Shown here: piece after piece, positions 45,635-57,085 of the stretch
How the letters are laid out: each line of letters begins with the position of its first letter
Position numbering within the stretch: position 1 is the first letter of the stretch
From: an uncultured Psychroserpens sp.
GTDB taxonomy: Bacteria > Bacteroidota > Bacteroidia > Flavobacteriales > Flavobacteriaceae
Direction: 5' to 3'
NCBI GenBank assembly: GCA_947488655.1
Contig: CANKZZ010000001.1
Span: 1 to 64,000 of the forward strand
Length of the DNA stretch: 64,000 nt
Made by a program: the position numbers and the translations under genes
The notes under the pieces: model-generated
Database searches by the model: none
Told to the model about the DNA's origin: nothing
What the model saw: the letters and a program-made list of their open reading frames with translations, nothing else

Positions 45635-48041
45635 ATAATGTATATCGTAAAGACAAAATTAAGTTTCGTCCAGGAGCTGCAATACCAGATGAGTACGTTT
45701 GATAACGTTGGTCTGTAATATTCTCTAATGATGCAGTAAACGTAATTGCTTTAGAGTATTGATATCTTGTTCTTAAATTAAGTGTGTACCAAGATGGCGC
45801 GTATGGATTACCGTTTGCATCTAAAGCGTAGATGTAATCTTTAGCTTGCTCTGAAGGCGCTATATCGTTAAATGATAATTCGTTATTATACTCAGCAAAA
45901 GCATCTAACTGTAGTCTCCCTTTTTCCCATGAAAAGTGTGTGTTTCCAAAATTTGGAGCAATATGTCTTACAGGAACTTCTATACCTTCATCTTCTTCTG
46001 TACCACCAATAATATTATACTGTGAAGTGAGTTTAAAATTATCTGAAATATGAAGTTGAATTCCTGCTTCAAAACCATAAATCCAAGCTTTTGAAGCATT
46101 TTGAATCGCTTGTACATTACTTAACTCACCATCATACTCTACTTGTGTCTCACCATTTAAAGTAAAATCTCTACGCACCAAAGCATTATCTAAAAAGGTA
46201 TAGTACGTTGCCATATCGACAATAAACACATTATTAAAATTAAGCTTTAATCCTAATTCTCCACCATAAGCATATTCTGGTTTTAAATCTTGGTTAGGAA
46301 CTACTACAGAGCCAGGCTCAGAATCAAACACCTTACCAATATCATCAATATTTGGAGCTCTAAAGGCAGTAGATGCATTTAATTTCCATTGCATGATATC
46401 ACTAGGTATCCAACTTATACCTGCAGTACCTGTTAAGGCTCCAGTGTTAAGTTTAGTGCTGTTAAACGGTAGGTTTAAATATTGGTTATTCTCTGTAAAA
46501 TCTGCCTGAGCAATAATATGATTATATCTTAAACCAGATTGAAATACGAATTTTGCATTTGGCTTAAATTTGTAGCTTGCATAAGCAGCTAGCGATTGCC
46601 AGCTAGAACCATTTGGGTATCTAGATATCGTTGGTGTAGATGTATTTGTTTCTATATTTATTTCATCTCCTATAGAGTTTATATTGTTATATACGTACTC
46701 TAATCCATAAAACAACTCACTCTTAGCACTTAATCCTTTTTCTAAATCTATATTAAACGAGTAAGCGTCTACAGTCTCTTCTCTTACATTTCTTATTGAA
46801 GATTGAAAATCTCTATCAAATCTACTTTCTTGAAAATTTTGATACGCAACAGTAGCTTGAATTTTATCATATAAGTTAGAGCTGCTACTTAATTTAGTTA
46901 CCTGAAAATTTCCCATAAACCAACCTTGTGGGCCATAATCCCACTCGGCAGATCTTAAAACATCGTCTCGGTATCTAATTAATCTATCGTACCTAGAGTA
47001 ACTAGACGTCGTGGTATAAAACAAGCCTAAATCAAAACTTAAATCTTCTTTAGGTTCGTACCTTACTTTTTGTAATACGTTTATTTGATCATAACCTGTT
47101 GGAGTTTGTACCAAAGGATTTTCATTTTGAACAATAACATCTTCACCATTAATGGTTTCAACAAACTCTGGTCTTAAATAATCATCAGGACCATACTTAC
47201 CCATGCGTAAATCATCAAAATCTGTATAACTTACACTGGTTAAAAATGCCCATTTTTTTAACCCGAAATTTAAATCTAAATGTCCCGTTTTTTCGTTGTT
47301 TGCAGTTGCATATCTAAGTGCTGCATTTGCGTTGAAATACAACGAGTCTTTGTAAGATAATTGAGGTTTTTTGGTATAAAAACTCATGACTCCTCCAATA
47401 GCATCACTACCGTAAACAACAGATCCTGCACCTAAAGTTATTTCGGTATTTTGGATAGCAAAAGGATCTATTGATATTACGTTTTGTAAATTACCACCTC
47501 TAAAGGTGGCATTATTCATCCTAACTCCATCTACGGTTATTAGTAATCTATTGGTAGAAAAACCTCTTATCATAGGGCTACCACCTCCTAATTGACTTTT
47601 TTGAATAAACACATTGCCTGTACTTTCTAATAAGTCTGCACTCGTTTGAGGATTCTCAAACTCAATATCTTTGGCATTTATATTTACAATTGTTTGTGGT
47701 ATATCTCGTTTGCTCTGTTCAAACTTTGAGGCAGATATAACTATTTGATTTAAGTCTTCAATTTTTGGCACTAAATATACCGTAAAATCAACACCACCTT
47801 TAGCGATTTTTATAGCTCTTTTTTTATATAATAGATTTTGAATATAGATAGTCTCGTTAACATCAAAAAGTTCTAAAGAAGCTTTACCATCTAAATTTGT
47901 TATGACAGACTTATCTTTTTTTAAATTGAAAATGGCAACACCAGATATTGGCTCATTTGTGCCTTCTTCTAAAACAGTTACAGTTTGAGAATGCCCTATT
48001 ATTAAAGAAAAAATAAATAAAACTGTTAATTTTAATCTCAT
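45633..48041 (-). CDS. TonB-dependent receptor, heme/hemoglobin-receptor type
   Basis: An 802-residue outer-membrane transporter. A signal peptide and a short carboxypeptidase-regulatory-like domain (to about 90) are followed by a plug (LNQIVISASKFEQSKRDIPQ, GGSPMIRGFSTNRLLITVDG). The barrel carries FRAPNIDDIGKVFD and PNQDLKPEYAYGGELG, close to the FRAP and NPNL boxes of heme receptors. The barrel end LILSLRYTL closes on an aromatic/hydrophobic strand. Heme or a similar metal complex is the likely cargo, which is inference. It lies 5 nt after recO on the same strand, an unexpected operon partner. Confidence 0.88.
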   Translation of the reverse strand: MRLKLTVLFIFSLIIGHSQTVTVLEEGTNEPISGVAIFNLKKDKSVITNLDGKASLELFDVNETIYIQNLLYKKRAIKIAKGGVDFTVYLVPKIEDLNQIVISASKFEQSKRDIPQTIVNINAKDIEFENPQTSADLLESTGNVFIQKSQLGGGSPMIRGFSTNRLLITVDGVRMNNATFRGGNLQNVISIDPFAIQNTEITLGAGSVVYGSDAIGGVMSFYTKKPQLSYKDSLYFNANAALRYATANNEKTGHLDLNFGLKKWAFLTSVSYTDFDDLRMGKYGPDDYLRPEFVETINGEDVIVQNENPLVQTPTGYDQINVLQKVRYEPKEDLSFDLGLFYTTTSSYSRYDRLIRYRDDVLRSAEWDYGPQGWFMGNFQVTKLSSSSNLYDKIQATVAYQNFQESRFDRDFQSSIRNVREETVDAYSFNIDLEKGLSAKSELFYGLEYVYNNINSIGDEINIETNTSTPTISRYPNGSSWQSLAAYASYKFKPNAKFVFQSGLRYNHIIAQADFTENNQYLNLPFNSTKLNTGALTGTAGISWIPSDIMQWKLNASTAFRAPNIDDIGKVFDSEPGSVVVPNQDLKPEYAYGGELGLKLNFNNVFIVDMATYYTFLDNALVRRDFTLNGETQVEYDGELSNVQAIQNASKAWIYGFEAGIQLHISDNFKLTSQYNIIGGTEEDEGIEVPVRHIAPNFGNTHFSWEKGRLQLDAFAEYNNELSFNDIAPSEQAKDYIYALDANGNPYAPSWYTLNLRTRYQYSKAITFTASLENITDQRYQTYSSGIAAPGRNLILSLRYTL

Positions 48042-48046
48042 AAACT

Positions 48047-48766
48047 CTAATTAAATACCTGATTAAATATTTGTAATGATTTTGGTTTTCTAAAACTGCC
48101 CAAATGTAATTCAAAATACAGTAAAAGCATCGTTAGAAATGACTGTCTTTGTTTTGAATTTAATTTAATACCATCAAGAGCATCAAAATTTGTGCCTAAG
48201 AGCTGTTTTAAGATTGTTAAATTTTCTCCAGAAACACTGTAAACGTTCTCTTTTGAAGACTCAAAAAGACCATTACTTAAATTAAAGTACATTTGATTTG
48301 TGTCTGAAATATCAGGATAAAAACCTAAGTGTTTTGTAAGATTAAGTAGAAATAATAAATGAAAATTTGAAAACTCATCTTTCGCATCTAACCATCTAAA
48401 GGTGGTTTCTAAATAATCATATAATTGATGATTTTCTTCTTCTTCTCTTAATACTGACGATAATACTTCAGCAAGAAACATGACTATAGAGCCTTTAAAT
48501 AAATTGGTATGGAGCGAAGCAAAATTATAATCTAAACGCACATCTCTTATATATTGTAGAGATTGGTTTTGCCTATAGTTTTCTTCAATTTGAAGTTGTG
48601 ATAATAACTGGTAGTAAGCAGCTTTAGAACTGCCTTTTTTTGAGTTTAAAACTCCTTTAAGTAAATAACTTACGACGCCTCTATGATAAGTAAAGCATTT
48701 TACGATTAAATCATTGTCTCTATATTTAATCTTAGAGAGCACAATAACTTTAGATTTATTGAGCAT
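48047..48766 (-). CDS. recO: DNA repair protein RecO
   Basis: RecO helps load RecA at gaps in the RecFOR pathway. The 239-residue protein starts with the OB-fold (KVIVLSKIKYRDNDLIVKCFT, HRGVVSYLLKGV) and has a helical C-terminal part; the length is normal. As in many Bacteroidota the zinc-finger cysteines are not evident. It is tightly packed between the PorZ-like gene (12 nt) and the TonB receptor (5 nt). Confidence 0.93.
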   Translation of the reverse strand: MLNKSKVIVLSKIKYRDNDLIVKCFTYHRGVVSYLLKGVLNSKKGSSKAAYYQLLSQLQIEENYRQNQSLQYIRDVRLDYNFASLHTNLFKGSIVMFLAEVLSSVLREEEENHQLYDYLETTFRWLDAKDEFSNFHLLFLLNLTKHLGFYPDISDTNQMYFNLSNGLFESSKENVYSVSGENLTILKQLLGTNFDALDGIKLNSKQRQSFLTMLLLYFELHLGSFRKPKSLQIFNQVFN

Positions 48767-48778
48767 ACGAGGTGGAGA

Positions 48779-51151
48779 TTATCTAATAATCAATAATTTA
48801 AGAACAGTTGTTTCAAACGAGTCTAAATCTGATATTAGGAATAAATACACGCCAGAAGCAACAACATTTCCTCTTAAATTTTTACCATTCCAAATTCCTG
48901 TTCCGCCATCAATAGCAAAATTATAATTTGCTTTAGATGACCTTTGATTAACTCTAGACTGTGCCTCTGCTACAAGATTACCTTCTATATCTGTAATTTT
49001 TACGTTTACGTTTTCAGTAAGTCCAGAGACTTTTACACCATTATTGATATTATTTAGGTCATCAAAACCTAAAATATCATATTCTGGTCTTACTGGATTT
49101 GGATAAACATATGCCTCTTCTAATGTTTCTTTTGGCTTTGTTCCACCAGAAGAAAATGACACTAGACCTTTATCTGTAGCAATATATACTTTACCAGATT
49201 GAGAATCTATTGAGATATCTGTAATAGAATTTGATGGTAATGGAGAATTATCTGTTGTAAACTGGTATATCGTTTCTTGACCATCTGGAGAAAAATAAAA
49301 TATCCCAGAATCTAGTGTGCCTACCCATTTATTATCAGACCCATCTACTTTAATATCTGTTATAAATTGATTAGATAACAACTCTGTAGGTATGCCATCT
49401 TCTAAAATAACAATGGTACTAACGCTTGGCTCAGGATCATCAATAAAATTAGAGGTATTAAATAATACTCGTATGCCTTTAATTGTACCAATCCAAAGTT
49501 GATTTCTACTATCTAAAGCTACCGCTTTTACAACAGCACTTGGCATATTTTGTTCTTCCGAAGAAACACTATTAATTTGTTCTGTATCGGTATTATAGCC
49601 AATAACACCATGAGAGTAAGACGCTATCCATTTAGTGCCACCTGTCCCAACTTCTAAGTCACCAAAACCATTTTCGCCACTTAGTGCAACAGGTATTAAC
49701 TCTGAAAAACTATAACCTTGCCATTGATTTGTAGCAGGATCAAATGATTTTAAAGCACGATCTACTTTGGAAGTGAGCGTCCACATCAAACCTGTTCTAT
49801 CAAATTTGGATGCAGATTGACGAATACTTACTGTATTGGGATTATTTGCTACTAATGATTCTAACCCACTATTAGTTTGATTGTATAAAATTGTAGCCTC
49901 CTCATTATTCATTTCTATTATTCCATGCTGAAAAGAGCTGATAAAAACTTGATCTGGATTAAAAGGATTAATTGCTATATCAACTAAATTTTTTGCGTTT
50001 AGCAAACTATCAAATGGTATATTATTCCACTCTTCATCTCTTAAAATACTAATTCCTCGAGATCGTTGAGGGTTTGGATTAAAAGACAGTGTGTAATCTC
50101 CATAGGTTAACCATAATTTACTATTACCTGCTTCTATTTTAAATGCGCTATTACTAGATGGACCATCTGGTAGTATCACATCAAAAATTTGAGACTCTCC
50201 AGGCACTGTTTTTAAAACTCCTGTTGAGTTTGTACCTAAATACAACTGGTCATCGATTGCTATTGTTCCTGATGTAAAATCTGTATTGTAATCTTGATTT
50301 GTTGATGCAATTTGAATTTCGTTGAAATCTTCATCATACACAAATACGGTCTCACTTAATGCAACTATAAGTTTAGAATTTATAGACCTAATATCTACAG
50401 GTGATGACGGATAGTTTCTAAGAAAAACAAGATTATCACTAATAATCTCATAAATTGAATTGTTTAATCTCGTTGCATATAACTTGGCACCAACAGTTTG
50501 AATAGAGATGAAGTTTCCACCAGAAATTGTTGTCCATTGCTGATAATCTATCAAATTTGAATTTGCTAAGGACGCCTTTTTTAAAGCGTTGTTAGACCCA
50601 CAAGCTGCGTAAATATTATCTTCATAAATTGTGGTTTGATAAATAGGTATTTGACTTCCTCCATTACCAATGAAATAAGTATCTCCAAATTGCAATTGAC
50701 TTAAGTTATATACGGAAATACCATAATCTGTAGAAATATATATAACTCCGTCATGCTCATTTAAATGATTTATTTTTTTTAAAACAGGAGAAATACTTTC
50801 TTTTTCGAGAATATCTACCACAGATAATATTTCATCTTCATCATCAAAAACAATTTCAATCAAACCTGTTTCATAACCAACTACTAATAAATCAAAATCT
50901 TCACTATATGAAATAGTAGAAATAGTTTCTCCAGAGAGTCCTTCTATTGTAGTAATCTTATTAATCTCATTTGTAAGTACATCATAACTAAAAATAGCAT
51001 TTTCTGAAGCTGCAAAAATTTTATCATTTCCTTGTGATATGTCTTTAATTTCAAAGTATGAAAAATAGCCTTCCCACAATGAAGAAAATTCTTGGGAGAC
51101 GCCTTTAAATGAAATTAAAGCCAAAAGGATGAATACTATTTTTTTAATCAT
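48779..51151 (-). CDS. PorZ-like double beta-propeller protein of the type IX secretion system
   Basis: A 790-residue exported protein. The signal peptide (to about 19) is followed by many short WD/propeller-like repeats (SGETISTISYSEDFDLLVVG, GYNTDTEQINSV, VYIATDKGLVSFSSGG) forming two propellers. A C-terminal FlgD/T9SS-type beta-sandwich begins at about 670 (AYVYPNPVRPEYD ... VYLFLISD). Size, architecture and the neighbouring recO match what I recall for PorZ, a T9SS attachment-complex component that handles A-LPS. A generic two-component-regulator propeller protein is the alternative. Confidence 0.7.
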   Translation of the reverse strand: MIKKIVFILLALISFKGVSQEFSSLWEGYFSYFEIKDISQGNDKIFAASENAIFSYDVLTNEINKITTIEGLSGETISTISYSEDFDLLVVGYETGLIEIVFDDEDEILSVVDILEKESISPVLKKINHLNEHDGVIYISTDYGISVYNLSQLQFGDTYFIGNGGSQIPIYQTTIYEDNIYAACGSNNALKKASLANSNLIDYQQWTTISGGNFISIQTVGAKLYATRLNNSIYEIISDNLVFLRNYPSSPVDIRSINSKLIVALSETVFVYDEDFNEIQIASTNQDYNTDFTSGTIAIDDQLYLGTNSTGVLKTVPGESQIFDVILPDGPSSNSAFKIEAGNSKLWLTYGDYTLSFNPNPQRSRGISILRDEEWNNIPFDSLLNAKNLVDIAINPFNPDQVFISSFQHGIIEMNNEEATILYNQTNSGLESLVANNPNTVSIRQSASKFDRTGLMWTLTSKVDRALKSFDPATNQWQGYSFSELIPVALSGENGFGDLEVGTGGTKWIASYSHGVIGYNTDTEQINSVSSEEQNMPSAVVKAVALDSRNQLWIGTIKGIRVLFNTSNFIDDPEPSVSTIVILEDGIPTELLSNQFITDIKVDGSDNKWVGTLDSGIFYFSPDGQETIYQFTTDNSPLPSNSITDISIDSQSGKVYIATDKGLVSFSSGGTKPKETLEEAYVYPNPVRPEYDILGFDDLNNINNGVKVSGLTENVNVKITDIEGNLVAEAQSRVNQRSSKANYNFAIDGGTGIWNGKNLRGNVVASGVYLFLISDLDSFETTVLKLLIIR

Positions 51152-51221
51152 AGTGATGATTTTTTTTCAAATATATTTATATCTAACGACTTTTTTACAA
51201 TTATCATATAGTCATACAAAT

Positions 51222-51254
51222 AAAAAAAGCTTTCAAAATGTATTTGAAAGCTTT
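51222..51254 (-). terminator. Terminator after gdhA
   Basis: A 12-bp stem AAAGCTTTCAAA / TTTGAAAGCTTT with a 5-nt loop; on the minus strand it runs into seven T. Confidence 0.88.
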
Positions 51255-51277
51255 TATATTTTAAAAGAACTTGTTAT

Positions 51278-52621
<1,344 letters not shown>

Positions 52622-52660
52622 TTATTAAAGTATTAATAATCTAAGTTGATATTTCTTAGA

Positions 52661-52668
52661 CAAAGATA
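52661..52668 (-). promoter_or_regulatory. -7 box for gdhA
   Basis: TATCTTTG on the minus strand, 39 nt before the ATG at 52621. No TTG is seen at -33, so it may need an activator. Confidence 0.45.
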
Positions 52669-52780
52669 CATTATCTTTAAAATGTTCATACATTTTTTTT
52701 TATATTCTCAGTGAAAAGTTAATTAAGTGTTAATATAACAAATTGCCATTGTTCGGATAAATTTACATTTCATCTAATTA

Positions 52781-52811
52781 TTTGGTAGTTAATCTAGTTT
52801 TTATATATTTG
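52781..52811 (+). promoter_or_regulatory. Consensus promoter for the secreted protein at 52845
   Basis: TTTG (52781-52784), 19 nt, TATATTTG (52804-52811): a full match to the Bacteroidetes consensus. It rules out the in-frame ATG at 52782 as the start, because that codon lies inside the -33 box. Confidence 0.65.
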
Positions 52812-52844
52812 TTAACGTTTAAGTCCCTCAATAACATAATACCT

Positions 52845-53663
52845 ATGACGCTTAATTTTAAACAATTAACATTTCTATTCGTTTTTATACTAGGTATAAA
52901 CGAATGTTATTCTCAGCTTGGCTTCTCTCATGAAATTGGTGTTATTGCTGGACCTGTAGCCTTTCAATCTGACTTTGGAGAGCGTAGAGATTTTGAAACT
53001 AATGCAGGAAACACTGGTATAGGTATTGGTGTTGTACATTACATTAACTTTGCTTACAGAGCAGATTGTAACTGTTATTCTACAGATACTTTTTTTAATG
53101 ATCATTTTAAACTACGAAACGAAATTTCTTGGAACAAAACCAAACTCAACCACTTTGGTAAATGGGTAGATGCCTCTAGAACTGGTGCAAATGCAGAGCG
53201 ATTAAGATCACACTCTGGATTTTCTCAAAATTTAGATATAGGTACGCAAATAGAATTTTTTCCTAAAAGTATTAGAGCCTTTCAGGCATTTAGTTATTCG
53301 TTTGCTCCATTTGTGAGCTTAGGTGTTCATCTAACGTCTTTTAATCCCAAGGTAGAAACGAATTATAATGGATCTACTAATATAAACGACTCTAATAATT
53401 TTTACCAACCGTGGGTAAATGCAGCTAATCCTAATGTTAATGAAGATCCATTTTTATTTAATGGTAATGACACAGCATGGTCGGTTGTTGGTAGTGTAGG
53501 CTCTCGTTATAAACTTACAGTATTATCAGATTTAATGATAGATTTAAGATGGCAATATTTCTTTGGAGATAAAGTTGATGGTTTAGACCATAATCTAAGA
53601 TCTAACAAAGCTAATGATTGGTTAGTTTGGCTAAATTTTGGATATATATATTATTTAGATTAA
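52845..53663 (+). CDS. Exported outer-membrane-type protein of unknown function
   Basis: 272 residues from the ATG at 52845, with a signal peptide MTLNFKQLTFLFVFILGINE and processing near CYSQ. The mature part begins LGFSHEIGVIAGPVAFQSDF and is rich in alternating strands with aromatic ends (YKLTVLSDLMIDLRWQYFFG), ending WLVWLNFGYIYYLD, as in outer-membrane barrels. I recall similar flavobacterial proteins filed under the label THC0290_0291, unverified. It is monocistronic with its own consensus promoter and terminator; a role cannot be read. Confidence 0.72.
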   Translation: MTLNFKQLTFLFVFILGINECYSQLGFSHEIGVIAGPVAFQSDFGERRDFETNAGNTGIGIGVVHYINFAYRADCNCYSTDTFFNDHFKLRNEISWNKTKLNHFGKWVDASRTGANAERLRSHSGFSQNLDIGTQIEFFPKSIRAFQAFSYSFAPFVSLGVHLTSFNPKVETNYNGSTNINDSNNFYQPWVNAANPNVNEDPFLFNGNDTAWSVVGSVGSRYKLTVLSDLMIDLRWQYFFGDKVDGLDHNLRSNKANDWLVWLNFGYIYYLD

Positions 53664-53675
53664 AACTTAAAAAAC

Positions 53676-53710
53676 AAAAAAAAGACCAAACTCACGTTTG
53701 GTCTTTTTTT
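53676..53710. terminator. Bidirectional terminator, secreted protein / transsulfuration gene
   Basis: Stem AAAGACCAAAC / GTTTGGTCTTT with loop TCAC is extended by A- and T-runs on either side. It serves both convergent genes. Confidence 0.9.
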
Positions 53711-53727
53711 GTTATAATGAATTCTAA

Positions 53728-54867
53728 TTAGCCAATAGCTTGTTTTAAATCTGCAATTAAATCATCTTCATCTTCTATACCAACACTTAATCTAATTAAA
53801 GAATCTACAACACCAGTTTTTTCTCTCTCTTCTTTAGGAATACTTGCATGTGTCATGCTCGCTGGATGACCAGCTAAAGACTCTACTCCTCCTAAAGATT
53901 CTGCAAGAGTAAAAACCTTAAGATTTTCTACAATTTTAATAGCTTCTTTATAATTATTCCCTTTAGTAGTAAAAGATACCATACCTCCAAAATCATTCAT
54001 TTGATTTTTGGCAATCGCATGGTTTGGATGGTTTTCAAAACCAGGCCAATAGACGTTTTCTATTTTAGGATGATTTGCTAAATAATGAGCTACAGCTCTA
54101 CCATTTTCGCAATGACGTTGCATCCTTACATGAAGTGTTTTAATACCTCTTAACGCTAAAAAACTATCTTGAGGACCACAAACTGCTCCACTTGCATTTT
54201 GTATAAAATACAATCGTTTTGCTAGTGCCTCATCCTTTACTATTAGTGCTCCCATTACCAAATCACTATGACCTCCAAGATATTTTGTGGCAGAATGCAT
54301 TATAATATCTGCTCCCAAATCTAGTGGTCGTTGAAGGTATGGTGTAGCAAACGTGTTATCCACTGCGAGTAAAATATTATGTTTATTGGCTATTGTTGCT
54401 GTTGCTTTAATATCAATAATAGTCATCATTGGATTTGTTGGCGTTTCTACCCAAATCAATTTTGTATTATTTGTAATATAACTTTCAATATTTGCAGCAT
54501 TTGCCATGCCTATAAATTTAAAGTTAATACCAAATTTCTCAAAAATACTAGTAAATAAACGGTAAGTTCCACCATATAAATCGTTGGTAGAAATTACTTC
54601 GTCTCCTGGTTTTAAAAGTTTTAAAACTGCATCTATAGCTGCTAAGCCAGAACTAAAGGCTAAACCAAACTTTCCGTTTTCTATACTGGCAAATGAGTTT
54701 TCTAATGCAGTTCTTGTTGGGTTTGCACTTCTAGAATATTCGTATCCTTTATGACCACCAGGAGTAGATTGTGCATAGGTTGAAGTTTGATAAATTGGAG
54801 GCATTACACTACCATATGCAGCATCAGGTTTTTGACCACCATGTATTGTTTTTGTATTAAACTTCAT
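53728..54867 (-). CDS. Cystathionine gamma-synthase/lyase family enzyme
   Basis: A 379-residue PLP enzyme of the Cys/Met metabolism family. It has the phosphate-binding SSGLAAIDA, the pyridine-ring Asp170 in LLAVDNTFATPYLQRPL and the Schiff-base Lys195 in MHSATKYLGGHSD. Sequence alone does not cleanly separate metB (gamma-synthase) from mccB/cystathionine gamma-lyase; the overall pattern (YGGTYRLF, NPTRTALE) suits either. No SAM riboswitch is visible in the leader. Confidence 0.9.
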   Translation of the reverse strand: MKFNTKTIHGGQKPDAAYGSVMPPIYQTSTYAQSTPGGHKGYEYSRSANPTRTALENSFASIENGKFGLAFSSGLAAIDAVLKLLKPGDEVISTNDLYGGTYRLFTSIFEKFGINFKFIGMANAANIESYITNNTKLIWVETPTNPMMTIIDIKATATIANKHNILLAVDNTFATPYLQRPLDLGADIIMHSATKYLGGHSDLVMGALIVKDEALAKRLYFIQNASGAVCGPQDSFLALRGIKTLHVRMQRHCENGRAVAHYLANHPKIENVYWPGFENHPNHAIAKNQMNDFGGMVSFTTKGNNYKEAIKIVENLKVFTLAESLGGVESLAGHPASMTHASIPKEEREKTGVVDSLIRLSVGIEDEDDLIADLKQAIG

Positions 54868-54964
54868 TTGCTTTTCTTATTTTAATATTGAAATATCTTA
54901 GCCAAAAATCTTTTCAAATAATTTCAAAATGTTAACGTTAATAACAAACTTAAGGTTTAATTCG

Positions 54965-54992
54965 TTGTATTCAAATCTTAGTAATACCTTTA
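54965..54992 (+). promoter_or_regulatory. Weak promoter candidate for the DUF3298-like lipoprotein
   Basis: TTG (54965-54967), 17 nt, TACCTTTA (54985-54992), one mismatch from TAnnTTTG, 28 nt before the TTG start at 55021. Confidence 0.35.
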
Positions 54993-55020
54993 TATCATGT
55001 TTAACAAAATCTCTTAAGTT

Positions 55021-55740
55021 TTGAAAAAAGCTAGCCTCATAACACTTGTTTTAATTCTTTTAATGTCTTGCAAAAAGGAAGTAAGAGTTGATTTTTCCGA
55101 AGAAATAATAGAAACATCAGACATTACAGAAATAGCTATTAACTACCCTAAAGCAAATGGTAGCGAAGAGATTACAAACCGTATAAATAAAACTCTAGAG
55201 CGTCATATTATTAAACAAATTAATGTCTCTGAAAACGAGGATACGAAAGGCAATTTGTATGATGCCATTGCAAAATTTAATTATGAGTATAAAAGTTTTA
55301 AAAATGATTTTCCAGAAACTGCATTGCCATGGGAAGCATTTATTGATGGAGAGGTGACTTATCGTTCTCCAGAAATTATAAGTATTGCTATAACGTCATA
55401 CTTAGATACTGGTGGAGCACATGGAAACTCTAGTGTTAGGTTTTTTAATTTTGATCCGCAAACAGGAGAACAATTATTTATAAATGATTTAGTGAGTAAT
55501 GTTGAAGGTTTATCTAATGTAATAAAAGAAAAACTCGTTACTGCAATTAAAGCAGAAGCAGATGATGCTATGCAGGATGTTTTCTTCGGAAAAGATTTTC
55601 AACTACCAGAAACTTTAGGATATAGTGACGAAGGCTTAATAATTTTATATAATCCTTATGAAATTGCAACTTACACACAAGGCATTGTTGAGTTTAGCAT
55701 CCCATTTGAAGCTGTTAATACATTTTTAAAGCTTAATTAG
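55021..55740 (+). CDS. DUF4163/DUF3298 (RsiV-like) lipoprotein
   Basis: 239 residues with lipobox LLMSC (Cys17) followed by KKE. An N-terminal DUF4163-like part is followed by a DUF3298-like part (ISIAITSYLDTGGAHGNSSVRFFNFDPQTGEQLFINDL over residues 121-160, read here in two motifs: YLDTGGAHGN and FDPQTGEQL). The family includes the B. subtilis anti-sigma factor RsiV and PdaC. It starts with TTG at 55021, which gives a perfect lipoprotein signal; no ATG is available. Its last four bases overlap the convergent antiporter gene. Confidence 0.82.
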   Translation: MKKASLITLVLILLMSCKKEVRVDFSEEIIETSDITEIAINYPKANGSEEITNRINKTLERHIIKQINVSENEDTKGNLYDAIAKFNYEYKSFKNDFPETALPWEAFIDGEVTYRSPEIISIAITSYLDTGGAHGNSSVRFFNFDPQTGEQLFINDLVSNVEGLSNVIKEKLVTAIKAEADDAMQDVFFGKDFQLPETLGYSDEGLIILYNPYEIATYTQGIVEFSIPFEAVNTFLKLN

Positions 55741-56984
55741 TCTGCTCCCTTAGAAAGTCTCTTAATAACAGGCTCTACAGTTAAGCCTTGACCAATTATT
55801 GAGAACACTACAATAATATAAGTAATCACCAAAAATAACTCTCGATGCATTTCTTGAGTTAAACTTAATGCTAATGCTATTGAGATACCACCTCGTAATC
55901 CTCCCCAAGTCATAATTAAGTTGGTGTTTTTTACAAATTGTAGCTTCTTATCAAAGAATTTTATAGGCAACCATAATGATATATATCGACTCAATAATAC
56001 TAACGGTATTGATATGATACCTGCTAGTATATAATCAAATTGAAATGTGAGTACTAACATCTCCATACCTATCATCACAAACAGTATAGTGTTTAATAAT
56101 ACATCTACTAACTCCCAAAATTTATCAACGTACATTTCGGTAATTTCAGACATTGCAGATTGTCTTACAGTATCATTACCAACTATTAATCCTGCAGTAA
56201 CCATTGCTAATGGTGCAGATAGATGCCAATTATGCGCTAGCAAACTCCCACCCATTACCGTAGCAATAGTTATAATGACTTCTACCTCATAATCGTTTAT
56301 AGATTTTAATAATTTATAAGTTATATAACCTAAAACTAAACCAAGACCAATACCACCTAAAACTTCTTGACCAAATAATTTTGCTATTTCTCCAAACTCA
56401 ATAGCAGCATCTGGTTTGGCAGCAATTGCAAAAATTGTTAAAAATACAACTACACCAACTCCATCATTAAATAATGATTCTCCAACAATTTTTGTTTCTA
56501 ATTTTTTAGGAGCACCTGCTTTTTTTAAAATACCTAATACTGCAATTGGATCTGTTGGAGATATTAATGCGCCAAATAATAAACAGTAGATAAAAGCAAC
56601 TTCTACGCCTAATATCTTTAAAAGGTAAAAAGTAAAAACTCCTACTAAAAAAGTAGACACCAATACACCCAAAGTTGCAAAAACTAATACTGGCCAACGT
56701 TGGATTTTTAATTGATTAAAATTAGTGTGTAATGCACCTGCAAACAATAAAAAACTCAACATTATATCTAAGAGAACAGTCTTAAAATCAATTTGAGAGA
56801 TTAATGCTTTTTCTCGTAATAATAAGGTGTCATCAAATTGACCAATTGCAACTATTATTACAGTAAAAACAATAGTAATTAGCATTAACCCAATGGTTAT
56901 AGGAAGTTTTAAAAACTTAACGTTTATATATCCAAAAAGTGCAGACAGTACAATTAAGACAGATGCAATAGCATAATAATCCAT
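55737..56984 (-). CDS. Cation:proton antiporter (CPA1, NhaP-like)
   Basis: A 415-residue polytopic membrane protein with about twelve hydrophobic segments. Conserved CPA1 motifs include GALISPTDPIAVLGILK, ESLFNDGVGVVVFL (the ND pair of the ion site) and TWGGLRGGISIALALSL. It exchanges Na+ or K+ for H+ across the inner membrane. There is no long C-terminal regulatory domain. It converges with the DUF3298-like gene with a 4-base overlap. Confidence 0.92.
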   Translation of the reverse strand: MDYYAIASVLIVLSALFGYINVKFLKLPITIGLMLITIVFTVIIVAIGQFDDTLLLREKALISQIDFKTVLLDIMLSFLLFAGALHTNFNQLKIQRWPVLVFATLGVLVSTFLVGVFTFYLLKILGVEVAFIYCLLFGALISPTDPIAVLGILKKAGAPKKLETKIVGESLFNDGVGVVVFLTIFAIAAKPDAAIEFGEIAKLFGQEVLGGIGLGLVLGYITYKLLKSINDYEVEVIITIATVMGGSLLAHNWHLSAPLAMVTAGLIVGNDTVRQSAMSEITEMYVDKFWELVDVLLNTILFVMIGMEMLVLTFQFDYILAGIISIPLVLLSRYISLWLPIKFFDKKLQFVKNTNLIMTWGGLRGGISIALALSLTQEMHRELFLVITYIIVVFSIIGQGLTVEPVIKRLSKGAD

Positions 56985-57085
56985 AGGTGCTTAAATTTTA
57001 GATAAAAGTAAGTATTTTTCTTTTTAAAACTATTTACTTTGCACTAAGCAATCCAAGATATTAGTTGATAAATTAGATTAAAATA

